Of a stretch of 64,000 bases of DNA, positions 39,848 through 48,800 are shown piece after piece. Below the pieces are notes generated by a model. It did not search any database and was not told the origin of the DNA. It worked only from the letters and a program-made list of their open reading frames with translations. Source of the stretch: Virgibacillus halotolerans (GTDB taxonomy: Bacteria > Bacillota > Bacilli > Bacillales > Amphibacillaceae); NCBI RefSeq assembly GCF_016908515.1, contig NZ_JAFBEA010000001.1, positions 186,001-250,000 of the forward strand, in the 5' to 3' direction. Numbering within the stretch: the stretch's first letter is position 1; the number at the start of each line of letters is the position of its first letter. The translations under genes and the position numbers were made by a program.

Positions 39848-41123
39848 TAAAAGAAAACAAGAAAAAGTAAAAGAAGTCCCGCAAACAGAAGATGAGATTA
39901 CGAAATTTCTAATTGAGAAATTGCGAGATACGTTAGATTTTATGCACTCCACAACCAATGAGGAATTAATGGATTATGTGGAAGAAACGGTAATTGAATT
40001 TGCAAGGGAACACAAACTGACTTCTGCGATGATCAAAAAGATTGTTGATAGAATGTACCATGCCTTTCGGGGATTGGGTGTCCTACAGCCAATCCTGGAC
40101 GATCCATCTGTAACAGAGATTATGATTAATAGCTATGATCAAATTTTTATAGAACAGGACGGGGAAGTTTTTAATACGGATGTGAAGTTTGAAAGCGAAC
40201 AAAAACTAGAAGATACCATTCAGGCGATTGTATCGAAGGTGAATCGGGTTGTAAACGAATCTAGTCCGATTGTGGATGCACGGTTAGAAGATGGTTCGCG
40301 GGTCAATGTTGTATTGCCACCCATTGCTTTGAAAGGACCAGCGATGACAATTCGTAAATTCCCGGAAAAGCCATTAATGATCGAAGATTTGATTGGATTT
40401 GGTGCACTGGATGAGCATGTTGCTGAAACCTTAAGACACCTGGTAGAGGCCCAATATAATATATTTATCGGTGGTGGAACAGGTTCTGGTAAGACAACCT
40501 TTCTAAATGTCTTATCAAATTTTATACCAAAAGAGGAACGGTTAATTTCGATAGAGGACTCTGCTGAATTACAAATCTTTAAAACACCTAACCTTGTCAG
40601 CTTAGAAACGAGAAATGCGAACACGGAAGGTAAAGGAGAAATATCAATTAAGGATTTAATTAAAGCTTCACTCCGTATGAGACCAAATAGAATCATCGTT
40701 GGAGAGGTCAGGGGTGCGGAAGCTTTGGATATGTTACAGGCAATGAATACGGGACATGATGGTTCGCTTTCAACTGGGCACGCCAACACTGTTTATGATA
40801 TGTTAAGCCGTCTTGAAACAATGGTGCTTAGTGGGGCAGAACTGCCAATTGATGTCATAAGAAAACAAATAAGTTCAGCAATAGACATAATGATACATTT
40901 ATCCAGACTAAGGGACCACTCCCGTAGAGTTGTGGAAATAACAGAAGTATTGGACGTAGAAGATGGAGAAATTCAACTTAATCCTTTATACATTTTTGAG
41001 GAAGAAGGAGAAGATGATCAAGGAAAAATAATAGGGAGTTTAAAAAAGACACATAATGTCTTGCAAGCCAAAAGTAAGCTTAAATTGGCTGGTAAATATG
41101 ATGTGATTGAACAATTTTCATGA
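39828..41123 (+). CDS. tadA: Tad secretion ATPase (TadA/CpaF)
   Basis: Hexameric GspE-type ATPase that powers Flp pilus assembly. The 431-residue protein has an N-terminal helical domain (1-85) and the motif LQPILDDPSVTEIMI. Walker A is GGGTGSGKTT at 215-224, Walker B is RIIVGEVRGAEALD (about 287-300), and a His box with TGHDGSLSTGHAN follows. The TTG start at 39828 is supported by GGAGGTG 7 nt upstream inside the tadZ-like gene; the overlap implies coupled translation. Confidence 0.95.
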   Translation: MATKADNKRKQEKVKEVPQTEDEITKFLIEKLRDTLDFMHSTTNEELMDYVEETVIEFAREHKLTSAMIKKIVDRMYHAFRGLGVLQPILDDPSVTEIMINSYDQIFIEQDGEVFNTDVKFESEQKLEDTIQAIVSKVNRVVNESSPIVDARLEDGSRVNVVLPPIALKGPAMTIRKFPEKPLMIEDLIGFGALDEHVAETLRHLVEAQYNIFIGGGTGSGKTTFLNVLSNFIPKEERLISIEDSAELQIFKTPNLVSLETRNANTEGKGEISIKDLIKASLRMRPNRIIVGEVRGAEALDMLQAMNTGHDGSLSTGHANTVYDMLSRLETMVLSGAELPIDVIRKQISSAIDIMIHLSRLRDHSRRVVEITEVLDVEDGEIQLNPLYIFEEEGEDDQGKIIGSLKKTHNVLQAKSKLKLAGKYDVIEQFS

Positions 41124-41163
41124 ATGGTCGGTACAAACGGTATCAGAAAGGAGGCGACAAAAG

Positions 41164-42093
41164 ATGGAAATAGACCAAATAATAGGTATCATTTTAATTA
41201 TATTAATTATAGGGTTTATGATTTTTAGAAGGGTGAAGAAAGCCAGAGCTGCAAGCAAAGAGATAAAGGATCATCAAATGAAAGAAGAGGAACGTCGCTC
41301 TCAATATATTAAAGCAATTAAAAGAAGAACCATTGGCGGTGAAACGCTAATAGATTACGGCACTTACCATCTATCATTAAAAGAACGTGTGAAATATTCC
41401 ATCTTAGCAGGGGCAGTCATTTTTGGAGTTGGATACCTTTTTTATAATAATTTAATTCTATCACTGATTGGAGCATGCTTCGGCATGTTCTATCCGAAGT
41501 TTAAACGCAAAGATTTAAAGATAAAGCGTCAGGATGAGCTCTCGTTGCAATTTAAAGAAGCTATTTCTTCCTTAGCGTCATCCTTAGCTGCCGGCCAATC
41601 GATAGAAAATGCATTTCGAGATGCACTTAAAGACTTAAAATTGCTATATCCAGATGAAGATACATATATTGTCAAAGAATTTAATTTAATTAACAGGCGA
41701 GTGGAAAATGGAGAGATTATAGAACGGGCAATTGATGATTTAGCGAAGAGATCAGATGTAGAAGATATAAAGAACTTTTCCAATGTTTTTATTACATGTA
41801 AACGCACCGGTGGTGATCTAGTAGAGGTTATTAAACGAACTGCAGATATCATTACAGATAAAATAGAAATTCAACAGGATATCAAAGTATTGGTTTCCCA
41901 GAAAAAGTTCGAATCGAAAATAATGGCTGTTGCGCCATTAGGTATTATATTCTTTTTAAAAACGTCATCACCAGAATTTGTTGAGCCGCTTTACCAATTT
42001 GGTACTCCTGGTCCATTAGTAATGACCGTAGCACTTGTTTGCATACTTGTGAGTATGTTGATTAGCCAAAAAATAATGAATATAGAGGTATAA
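41164..42093 (+). CDS. tadB: Tad pilus inner-membrane platform protein TadB
   Basis: Type II secretion F-domain protein of 309 residues. Spans are predicted at about 6-22, 80-110 (two close together) and two near the C-terminus (about 255-305), with the T2SSF helical domain between (LSLQFKEAISSLASSLAAGQSIENAF). ATG 41164 follows AGGAGGCG; the ORF upstream to 41107 has no start signal. The order tadA-tadB-tadC is that of all Tad loci. Confidence 0.9.
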   Translation: MEIDQIIGIILIILIIGFMIFRRVKKARAASKEIKDHQMKEEERRSQYIKAIKRRTIGGETLIDYGTYHLSLKERVKYSILAGAVIFGVGYLFYNNLILSLIGACFGMFYPKFKRKDLKIKRQDELSLQFKEAISSLASSLAAGQSIENAFRDALKDLKLLYPDEDTYIVKEFNLINRRVENGEIIERAIDDLAKRSDVEDIKNFSNVFITCKRTGGDLVEVIKRTADIITDKIEIQQDIKVLVSQKKFESKIMAVAPLGIIFFLKTSSPEFVEPLYQFGTPGPLVMTVALVCILVSMLISQKIMNIEV

Positions 42094-42124
42094 TTAGACA
42101 ACTTTAATGAAGGGGGTGATAAAA

Positions 42125-42991
42125 ATGATTTTAAAAGTAATACTTGTTGTTTCAATTCTAGTTATTTTATTTTCTATACTAAAAAATAAAAAAGTATATG
42201 AACAGTTTATAAAAAAGTATAAAGAGGATATTACTTTACCCATCATGGCACCTTTTGCATTTTCACTCATTGATAAATTGAATTTATATAAACGTATGCC
42301 TAAAGTAATTAGTTCCATTCATCAAAAAATGATTATACTAAAGGGGAGTAAATTGTCAGGAGATCACACAAAGGTTTATTTAGCGAAAATTATTACATTT
42401 AACACCTTATTTGCTTTTTTTACCTGTGCTATTGTAATCATCGATAACCAACCATATAAAAATTTATTAGTGGGTTTATTCTTGATTGTTATTGTAAGTT
42501 TCTTTTTAGTAAAAGATCTAGATACAAAAGTGAAAAAAAGAAAAGATTCCATCATTATAGAGTTACCTGAATTTGTAAATAAAGTCATCTTACTAGTCAA
42601 TGCTGGGGAAACAGCGCAAGGCGCCATTAAAAAGTGTGTAGAACAGAAACAAAAAGATATATATGATTCTCCTTTGTACTATGAATTGAATGAGTCCGTA
42701 AATAAATTGTCTGCAAATTCATCATTTCCAAATGTTATGAAGGATTTAAACTATCGTTGCGGTATTCAGGAAGTGTCGATTTTCACAACAACTATTATGA
42801 TGAATTATCGCAAAGGTGGGGCATTATTAGTAGAATCATTGAAGGAATTATCCGTATCATTATGGGACAAACGAAAAACTGTAACCAGAATAAAAGGGGA
42901 GGAAGCGTCTTCCAAATTAGTGTTTCCGATAATATTTATCTTTGGAGCAGTTCTTCTTATTGTTATATATCCTGCGATAGCAGTATTTTAA
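42125..42991 (+). CDS. tadC: Tad pilus inner-membrane platform protein TadC
   Basis: Second T2SSF-domain protein, 288 residues, with an N-terminal span, a pair of spans around 90-130 and a C-terminal span. The F domain contains IIELPEFVNKVILLVNAGETAQGAI and GGALLVESLKELS. I use ATG 42125, preceded by AAGGGGGTGAT, instead of ATG 42107. It lies 31 nt after tadB and 19 nt before the pilin gene. Confidence 0.9.
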   Translation: MILKVILVVSILVILFSILKNKKVYEQFIKKYKEDITLPIMAPFAFSLIDKLNLYKRMPKVISSIHQKMIILKGSKLSGDHTKVYLAKIITFNTLFAFFTCAIVIIDNQPYKNLLVGLFLIVIVSFFLVKDLDTKVKKRKDSIIIELPEFVNKVILLVNAGETAQGAIKKCVEQKQKDIYDSPLYYELNESVNKLSANSSFPNVMKDLNYRCGIQEVSIFTTTIMMNYRKGGALLVESLKELSVSLWDKRKTVTRIKGEEASSKLVFPIIFIFGAVLLIVIYPAIAVF

Positions 42992-43010
42992 AAAAAGGGA
43001 GAGATTTTAA

Positions 43011-43175
43011 ATGAACGCAATTAAAATTTTTTGGAATGATGAAGAAGGACTAGAAACAGTGGAGATGTTACTTATTTTATCTGTACTTATTGTCGTCGCA
43101 TTTTTGTTTAAAGACAGACTTAAATCATGGGTTGAACAACTCTTCGACAAGGTAGAAGATGAGTTAGAATTGTAG
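43011..43175 (+). CDS. flp: Flp-type pilin, 54 residues
   Basis: Short gene between tadC and tadE encoding a class IVb pilin precursor. The 13-residue leader ends in DEEG and the mature part begins LETVEMLLILSVLIVVAFLF, with the required Glu at +5 and a 20-residue hydrophobic helix, followed by a charged tail. GGGAGAG lies 6 nt before ATG 43011. Position, size and prepilin motif all fit the major pilin; the TadV peptidase at 48270 is the expected processing enzyme. Confidence 0.9.
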   Translation: MNAIKIFWNDEEGLETVEMLLILSVLIVVAFLFKDRLKSWVEQLFDKVEDELEL

Positions 43176-43231
43176 AAAGAAGCTAACGATAGGTTGAATT
43201 ACTTATGTAAAAGGAAAACGGGAAGGAGGAT

Positions 43232-43876
43232 ATGATGAAATCCTTCATAAAGGATAACCGAGGTAGTTTCACATTTGAAGCTACACTCGTGTTACCTGCA
43301 GTTTTTTTATTCACGTTAATGGGCGTGTTTCTCTGTATTATCATATTCCAAATGGGGACAGCACATTATGTCGCTGAAAAAGCGGCGTCTCAAGTTGCTT
43401 ATTCGTGGAACAACTCTAATAAAGATTTGGAAACAGGAGAATTTGATAAGCAATTTTATCCAGGACTGGAAGATGACGGGGCCGACGGCTTATATTGGCG
43501 TCTTTTTGATAATGATATCCTGCAAATATTTGGATTGGGTGGACTCTTTTCATCAGATGATGGTCCATTAAATAAAAAAATAACAAAAGCTGGAGTTAAA
43601 TATAATAGCCCATTGAAGGTAGAAATTGATTATAAAAATAACCTAATATACAGCGAGGTACAAGTAAAAGCAACTTCTAATTTATTTCTACCGCCATATC
43701 TAAAAAAAATAATGGGGCTTAATAGTGATGAATTAACAGCAACATCTAGTCGGGTTGTTACGGATTCACCAGAGCTTATTAGAACATTTAACTTTTCTAA
43801 ATATGTCTGGGAAGCCAGTGGGCTTGGGGATGCGGCTTCTGACCTTGTAGATTCTGTAAAAGAATTTATGGAGTAA
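43232..43876 (+). CDS. tadE: TadE-like pseudopilin
   Basis: A 214-residue protein with a prepilin-like start: NRG followed by SFTFEATLVLPAVFLFTLMG, i.e. Gly, then Glu at +5, then a long helix. The remaining 170 residues are extracytoplasmic, with no cysteine pattern. TadE-type minor pilins are needed for pilus formation. AAGGAGG precedes tandem ATGs at 43232/43235; either may be the start. Confidence 0.85.
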   Translation: MMKSFIKDNRGSFTFEATLVLPAVFLFTLMGVFLCIIIFQMGTAHYVAEKAASQVAYSWNNSNKDLETGEFDKQFYPGLEDDGADGLYWRLFDNDILQIFGLGGLFSSDDGPLNKKITKAGVKYNSPLKVEIDYKNNLIYSEVQVKATSNLFLPPYLKKIMGLNSDELTATSSRVVTDSPELIRTFNFSKYVWEASGLGDAASDLVDSVKEFME

Positions 43877-43906
43877 AACAAAACTACTAAAAAGGAATGT
43901 AAATTA

Positions 43907-44563
43907 ATGAATCGATTGATGAAACTTGTATGTCTACTTTTGGTAAGTATAATTTTTATTACTGGTTGTTCTGATAAGAAGGGTGATGAGTCAAAGAGCA
44001 ATAACCAAGAGACTAATAATGTGCAGGAAGATGAAAGTGAAAACTTAGGCGGGGAGCAAAAAGAAGACGCTGAAGAGGGAGACAATGAACAAGAAAATGA
44101 TATACCTACAGGCCATCAAGATGGACTAACGATGGAGGAAAGTGGCTATGTCGAGGATGCGGATGATCAATATAAAGTTACGATAAACTCAATTGACAAA
44201 GACGGTGATATTGGTATTGATCCATCGATATCCAATTCTGATGCATATGCAGTTGCTAATTTAACTGTGGAAAATATTGATGACCATAGCTTTAATGCAA
44301 AAAGTATTTTCTCCCCCTCTTTTAGTGGCTCAACGGAGGTTTATTCGACAACCATTAACGACGTACTATTCGATATAGATGAAATCAATGTGGACCTGTT
44401 AGAGGGTGAGATAGATCCGGGAGAATCAGTGACAGGAGACGTAGTATTTGGAATGGATAAAAATGAAAGTAAAGACGGCAAATATTATTTCGAGATCGGT
44501 ACGAAACAAGATCAAATTATCCAAGCTGCAAGATGGGAACTAGAAGAAAGTGATTTGGATTAA
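43907..44563 (+). CDS. Acidic lipoprotein A1 of the pilus locus
   Basis: Lipoprotein of 218 residues: signal peptide ending FITGC (lipid-modified Cys 21), an acidic low-complexity linker (about 24-70) and an Ig-like domain of the DUF4352 kind (about 85-215, with AVANLTVENI and LLEGEIDPGESVTGDVVF). A paralogue, A2, lies at 55021; the last 33 residues of the two are identical. It sits between the tadE-like and tadG-like genes. Function unknown; a surface role around the pilus base is inference. Confidence 0.8.
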   Translation: MNRLMKLVCLLLVSIIFITGCSDKKGDESKSNNQETNNVQEDESENLGGEQKEDAEEGDNEQENDIPTGHQDGLTMEESGYVEDADDQYKVTINSIDKDGDIGIDPSISNSDAYAVANLTVENIDDHSFNAKSIFSPSFSGSTEVYSTTINDVLFDIDEINVDLLEGEIDPGESVTGDVVFGMDKNESKDGKYYFEIGTKQDQIIQAARWELEESDLD

Positions 44564-44644
44564 GGTATCTGCCTTGGTTCTCAGGGATTTAATATAAGCG
44601 AAATCATGTCAATGAGATATATTTTCCGGTTTGGAGGTGAGACG

Positions 44645-46927
44645 GTGAAAAACATAATAAAAAAATTTTTATTTAAGGAAAAAGGATCAGTATCTATTTA
44701 TGCGATACTGATCATACTTCCCATATTTTTACTTAACGCTTTATTCATTGATACGATGCGAATTATTTCAGCTGAGCGGCAGATTGAGAATGCTATTGAT
44801 ACCTCACTTCGATCTACGATGGCAGATTATAATGAAAAATTAGCTGCTGTAGGGTTATTTAGTTACAGTGGTGATCAATCCAAAGCAAATGGCGATTTTC
44901 AAAAATATTTAGATGAACAATTTTATGATGCTGGTGATTTGGATGGAGCCTTAAACTTATCAAATCCTGGTATAGATACTGCGACTGCAACGTTTGAGAC
45001 AGATCGTAACTTAGTTGATTACGATGTAATGCGCCACCAAATACTAGAAAGCATGAAATATCAGGCACCTGCACAAATAGGAGAGCAACTATTTGAATTG
45101 GTGAATTCGGGGCTAGGAGACTTTTCTGAAGACGATGGAAAAAAGGTTGAAAATTTAGCGGAGTCATACGAAGAGTTATTTGATCTTGCTGAAAAGCGTA
45201 ATAAAAAGATTGATAAAGCGAAAAAAGAAATAGAGAAATATTTGGATATGTTGGGTGAAGAAGGTGAACTATCAGGAATAGTTGGTCCAGAAAGTAAAGA
45301 CGCTTTTGATGAAAAGATACCAAAAGATGTACGTTGGATGGAAGGGTTAATTTTCTATAATGATCGTTATCATGAGTTGAAAGAGAAATTGGAGGAAGAG
45401 GATGACGATGACGATGAAGAAACTGAAGACGAAGGTGATGATGACGAAGATAAGGAAGACGATGAGGAAGATATAGAAGAGGAAATTGAAAACTATGAGA
45501 ATGCGCTTAAAGGTCTGAAAAGTAATCATCTAGATTTATTTGACAAGTTTAAAAGCATAAAAGGTACAATAAATAAAGAGATTTTTGGTTTTGTTGTCCC
45601 TGGTTCTCCGGATAATTATGGTCCAGCGTCTGCAAAAGACTATAATGATAAAATTGAAGAAATCATGGAAGAAATCAACTTTGATGATTTTGAACTTGAT
45701 GATAAAGATAAAGAAGAAATAGAGAAAATGAAAAATATGGTTATGCGCGATGAATTTTTCAACGATATTTATACTAATATTGAAGAATTGGATAAGCAGT
45801 TTGACACCAAGGGAGGGATGTCAGAGGAAGAAGCCCTCTCAGGTAGTTACGCTTCATATACAGTTTATGATCTAGTAGATGGTTTTCACAAGGTCATTGA
45901 AGAACATGTGGATGATGCAACAAATATAAAAAATGAATTAAAAAGCAGAAATAGTACCTACAATACAGATTACGCTGATCCAATTAGAGATCATTTAAGT
46001 GTCTATGAAGATTCAAAGGCTTTGATAGCAGAAAGGGAGGAACTAGAAGAAGAAGAAGATAAAGCGGATGAAGGTATTGGGGAATTGTGGGAGTTCCTTA
46101 CTAAAGGCGTCGACAATATGGGGAAAGATCAAGACACATATAATAGACTAGAAGAAATTGTATCCAATTATGACGCTGTAGTGGATAATGGTGACGTGGA
46201 TGAAGAAGAACCAAGCAGAATCCAATTTATTAAGGATGCCTTTGAACAATTTAGTCAGTTCACAAAGTTTGTTTCTGATTTCCCAGAATCTGTTCGTAAT
46301 GAACTATATATAAATGAATATATTATGGCTAATTATGGTACAAGTGAGCCGTATGAATTAACAAGAACGGATGCAGCTTCATTTATGTACGATACCAAGC
46401 AGGCACAATTTATTACTTATGGTCATTATACCGCCGGTGCGAACTACCTAGCATTTGTTAAGGATATTGCATTAGTATTATTTGTATTTAAAATGATTGA
46501 TCTTATATTGTTTGAAGGAGGATTTGCAGGTCCTCTTGGTATATTGCGAGCAGTTGTAAGGGCTGCTGGTGATACGTTAATCGGGCTTAAATCATTGACC
46601 ACAGGTGATTATGAGTATAAATGGAAACCACTAAAAATCTCGGGAAGAATTGATATGTCAATGCCGTTATTCTTGCGTATTTTCATGATTATGAAATCAT
46701 TTCAAGGTGAAGATTACAACAATGAAAAAATACGACGTCTACAAGGTGCAATTACATTAGACACAGATGTGGAATTAGATAAAAACCCATCTTATATAGA
46801 AGGAACAGTAAAAGGAGATATTGACTTACTCTTTATTCCAGCATTAACGAAGATTCTACCCAATAATACTGGAAAATTATCAGGCAAAACCTATACCATA
46901 AAAAAATCTAAGGTATATTCGTATTAA
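44645..46927 (+). CDS. Large TadG-like pseudopilin
   Basis: A 760-residue protein with a prepilin-like N-terminus, KEKG then SVSIYAILIILPIFLLNALF, and a short conserved stretch SAERQIENAIDTSLRSTMADYN as in Firmicute TadG-type proteins. The middle is rich in coiled coil and has an extreme acidic run near 245-285, mostly Asp and Glu. A second hydrophobic segment lies near 615-635. GTG 44645 is preceded by GGAGGTGAG, so I reject the upstream ATG 44606. A decayed copy lies at 55744-56047. Confidence 0.78.
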   Translation: MKNIIKKFLFKEKGSVSIYAILIILPIFLLNALFIDTMRIISAERQIENAIDTSLRSTMADYNEKLAAVGLFSYSGDQSKANGDFQKYLDEQFYDAGDLDGALNLSNPGIDTATATFETDRNLVDYDVMRHQILESMKYQAPAQIGEQLFELVNSGLGDFSEDDGKKVENLAESYEELFDLAEKRNKKIDKAKKEIEKYLDMLGEEGELSGIVGPESKDAFDEKIPKDVRWMEGLIFYNDRYHELKEKLEEEDDDDDEETEDEGDDDEDKEDDEEDIEEEIENYENALKGLKSNHLDLFDKFKSIKGTINKEIFGFVVPGSPDNYGPASAKDYNDKIEEIMEEINFDDFELDDKDKEEIEKMKNMVMRDEFFNDIYTNIEELDKQFDTKGGMSEEEALSGSYASYTVYDLVDGFHKVIEEHVDDATNIKNELKSRNSTYNTDYADPIRDHLSVYEDSKALIAEREELEEEEDKADEGIGELWEFLTKGVDNMGKDQDTYNRLEEIVSNYDAVVDNGDVDEEEPSRIQFIKDAFEQFSQFTKFVSDFPESVRNELYINEYIMANYGTSEPYELTRTDAASFMYDTKQAQFITYGHYTAGANYLAFVKDIALVLFVFKMIDLILFEGGFAGPLGILRAVVRAAGDTLIGLKSLTTGDYEYKWKPLKISGRIDMSMPLFLRIFMIMKSFQGEDYNNEKIRRLQGAITLDTDVELDKNPSYIEGTVKGDIDLLFIPALTKILPNNTGKLSGKTYTIKKSKVYSY

Positions 46928-46944
46928 TCAGGGAGGAATATAAA

Positions 46945-47529
46945 ATGAAAAAACTATTAATTATTTTACTGGCGGGTGTTTTTATTGCTGGGTGCAGTAA
47001 CGATGACACTTCCAACGAATCAGATACAGACAATGATCAAGTAACAGATGGTAATGGTACTGAAGATGAAAGTACAGACAATGATGACAGTGAGAGGAGG
47101 AAAGATGTATATCAAATTGGAGAAACTGCGAAAACAACCAGTAGTTCTTATGGATTTCCTTACGAGATAACAGTAAATGATTTTGAGGTAACGACTGATG
47201 AAGTAGATGGGTATTCAATGGATGATTTTGACTCCTTTGATGACGATGTATTTGTGGTCGTTAATGTCACACTAAAAAACACGGGAGATAAGCCTTTTAT
47301 ACCGAACGATAAGATTTCTGCTCAACTCATTGGAGAGTTAATAAGTGAGACATCTTATGATGAATTCTTTACTGAAAGAGAGGAAGAACTTGAACCGGGT
47401 GAAGAAATTACAGGTAATGTTGTTTATTTGACTGATTCACTTTATGAAAATGATGTCGTTTATTTCACTTACGAAGCGGAAGCTACAAAGGAAGAAGTAA
47501 AATTTGAACTACCTGTTCCAGAAAAATAA
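46945..47529 (+). CDS. Acidic lipoprotein B1 of the pilus locus
   Basis: Lipoprotein of 194 residues with signal peptide ending FIAGC (Cys 17), a Ser/Asp/Glu-rich linker (18-50) and a DUF4352-like Ig domain containing DVYQIGETAKTTSSSYGF and VVVNVTLKNTGDKPFIPND. Three relatives lie downstream: B2 (53642), a remnant (54685) and B4 (56068). GGGAGGAA precedes ATG 46945. It ends the first lipoprotein-TadG-lipoprotein unit. Confidence 0.8.
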   Translation: MKKLLIILLAGVFIAGCSNDDTSNESDTDNDQVTDGNGTEDESTDNDDSERRKDVYQIGETAKTTSSSYGFPYEITVNDFEVTTDEVDGYSMDDFDSFDDDVFVVVNVTLKNTGDKPFIPNDKISAQLIGELISETSYDEFFTEREEELEPGEEITGNVVYLTDSLYENDVVYFTYEAEATKEEVKFELPVPEK

Positions 47530-47562
47530 AATATTGAGCTATACCTAAGGGCACATGTTGCT

Positions 47563-47602
47563 CTTAGGATGGGAAGTTAATAAAATAGCTTCTCACCCTA
47601 AG
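47563..47602 (+). other. Hairpin after lipoprotein B1
   Basis: CTTAGGATGGGAAG (47563-47576) pairs at 12-13 of 14 positions with CTTCTCACCCTAAG (47589-47602). There is no T-run, so it is more likely an mRNA processing or stability element than a terminator. A comparable hairpin follows lipoprotein B2. Confidence 0.5.
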
Positions 47603-47652
47603 CGTAACAGCAAGCCTAATACCTATAAACGCTGTTTACTTATAGAAAGTAG

Positions 47653-48243
47653 GTGATTTTAATTAAGCTAAAAAAAGAGGATGGTAGTATTACAGTAGAA
47701 GCGGCTTTAATTATTCCTATATTATTAATGTTTTTCTTATTTTTAACAGCGTTAGTAAAAATATCTATTGCTGAAATGGCATTAAAAGAAGCTGTTAGTG
47801 AAACAGCTCAAACGGTTGCACATTATTCTTTTTTATCACTTGTTATTGAAGGAGCAATCATGGATGGCACAGAAGGATTTATAGATGATATAGCGGAGGA
47901 TCAAAAGAAAAACCTAGGCAATAATGAAATTGCTGATTATTTTTTAGATAAAGCGAGTGAAGGCATTAAAAATGCCATTCCCACAACAGGGGAGCTCATT
48001 AATAACCATGTTTCAGAGTCCGCTTATAAAAAAGCTGTAATAGAAAAATATAAAAACAAAGTCGGTAATTCAACATTTTTTAGTCCGGACACGATTAGCA
48101 TTATTGATTCTAATTTTCCAAATACAAATGATATCGATGTAAAGATCGAAGTACAAAATGAACTTCATCTTGTAATGCCCTTCTTCGAAAAGAAAATAAA
48201 GATAAAGAAAAAGGCTGTTGAACGTGCATGGGCCGGTAGTTAA
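47653..48243 (+). CDS. TadE/TadF-like pseudopilin
   Basis: Product of about 190 residues with a prepilin-like start, KKEDG then SITVEAALIIPILLMFFLFL, and an extracytoplasmic remainder. The start codon is unclear. GTG 47653 has only a weak signal. AGGTGAT at 47651-47657 is well placed for an in-frame ATT at 47662, a rare start, and no ATG exists before the hydrophobic segment. It lies 26 nt before the prepilin peptidase gene. Confidence 0.82.
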   Translation: MILIKLKKEDGSITVEAALIIPILLMFFLFLTALVKISIAEMALKEAVSETAQTVAHYSFLSLVIEGAIMDGTEGFIDDIAEDQKKNLGNNEIADYFLDKASEGIKNAIPTTGELINNHVSESAYKKAVIEKYKNKVGNSTFFSPDTISIIDSNFPNTNDIDVKIEVQNELHLVMPFFEKKIKIKKKAVERAWAGS

Positions 48244-48269
48244 TAGTTCATTTGAGAGGAGGGTAGAAA

Positions 48270-48788
48270 ATGGCTGGGCATTTTATTATTTTAATATTAT
48301 TTTTAATCGTAGCTTTCTATTACGATGTTAAAGAACAACGGATACCAAATTGGCTGAATGTGAGTGGGGTATTGGTAGGAATTATCTATCACCTTTTTGT
48401 AAATCAATTGGATGGATTTATTCAATCTGTACTAGGAACACTGATTGGTGGTGGCATTTTATTATTATTATATATTTTCAAAGCAATCGGAGCAGGTGAT
48501 GTAAAGTTATTTGCCGCTATTGGTGCAATTTGCGGCGTATTATTTACGTTATATGCAATTATGTATTCAATAATATTTGCAGGTATCATAGGTCTCATTA
48601 TTTTATTATTCACGAAAACATTTCTTGTAAATATGACGATGGCAATATTACATATTCTGGAATCTATTCGAGATAGGACTTTAACACCACTAGACGAATT
48701 TAAGAATAAAGTATCGAATCGATTTCCATTTATTTATGCAGTTATACCGGGTGTAATGGTATCATTTTATTATATATATATGGCTTAA
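48270..48788 (+). CDS. tadV: Prepilin peptidase, TadV/CpaA type (A24)
   Basis: Aspartic membrane protease that cleaves the leader of Flp and pseudopilins. The 172-residue protein has about five to six spans. The two catalytic Asp residues are in YYDVKEQRIPNW (D19) and GAGDVKLF (D77), the classic A24 pair. There is no N-terminal methylase domain, as usual for TadV. GAGGAGGG lies 9 nt before ATG 48270. Last of the canonical pilus genes before the signalling module. Confidence 0.93.
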   Translation: MAGHFIILILFLIVAFYYDVKEQRIPNWLNVSGVLVGIIYHLFVNQLDGFIQSVLGTLIGGGILLLLYIFKAIGAGDVKLFAAIGAICGVLFTLYAIMYSIIFAGIIGLIILLFTKTFLVNMTMAILHILESIRDRTLTPLDEFKNKVSNRFPFIYAVIPGVMVSFYYIYMA

Positions 48789-48800
48789 GGAGGAAAAACA

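Noticed and set aside
40220-40789. 189-codon minus-strand ORF opposite tadA
   Set aside because: Antisense shadow of the CpaF ATPase domain.
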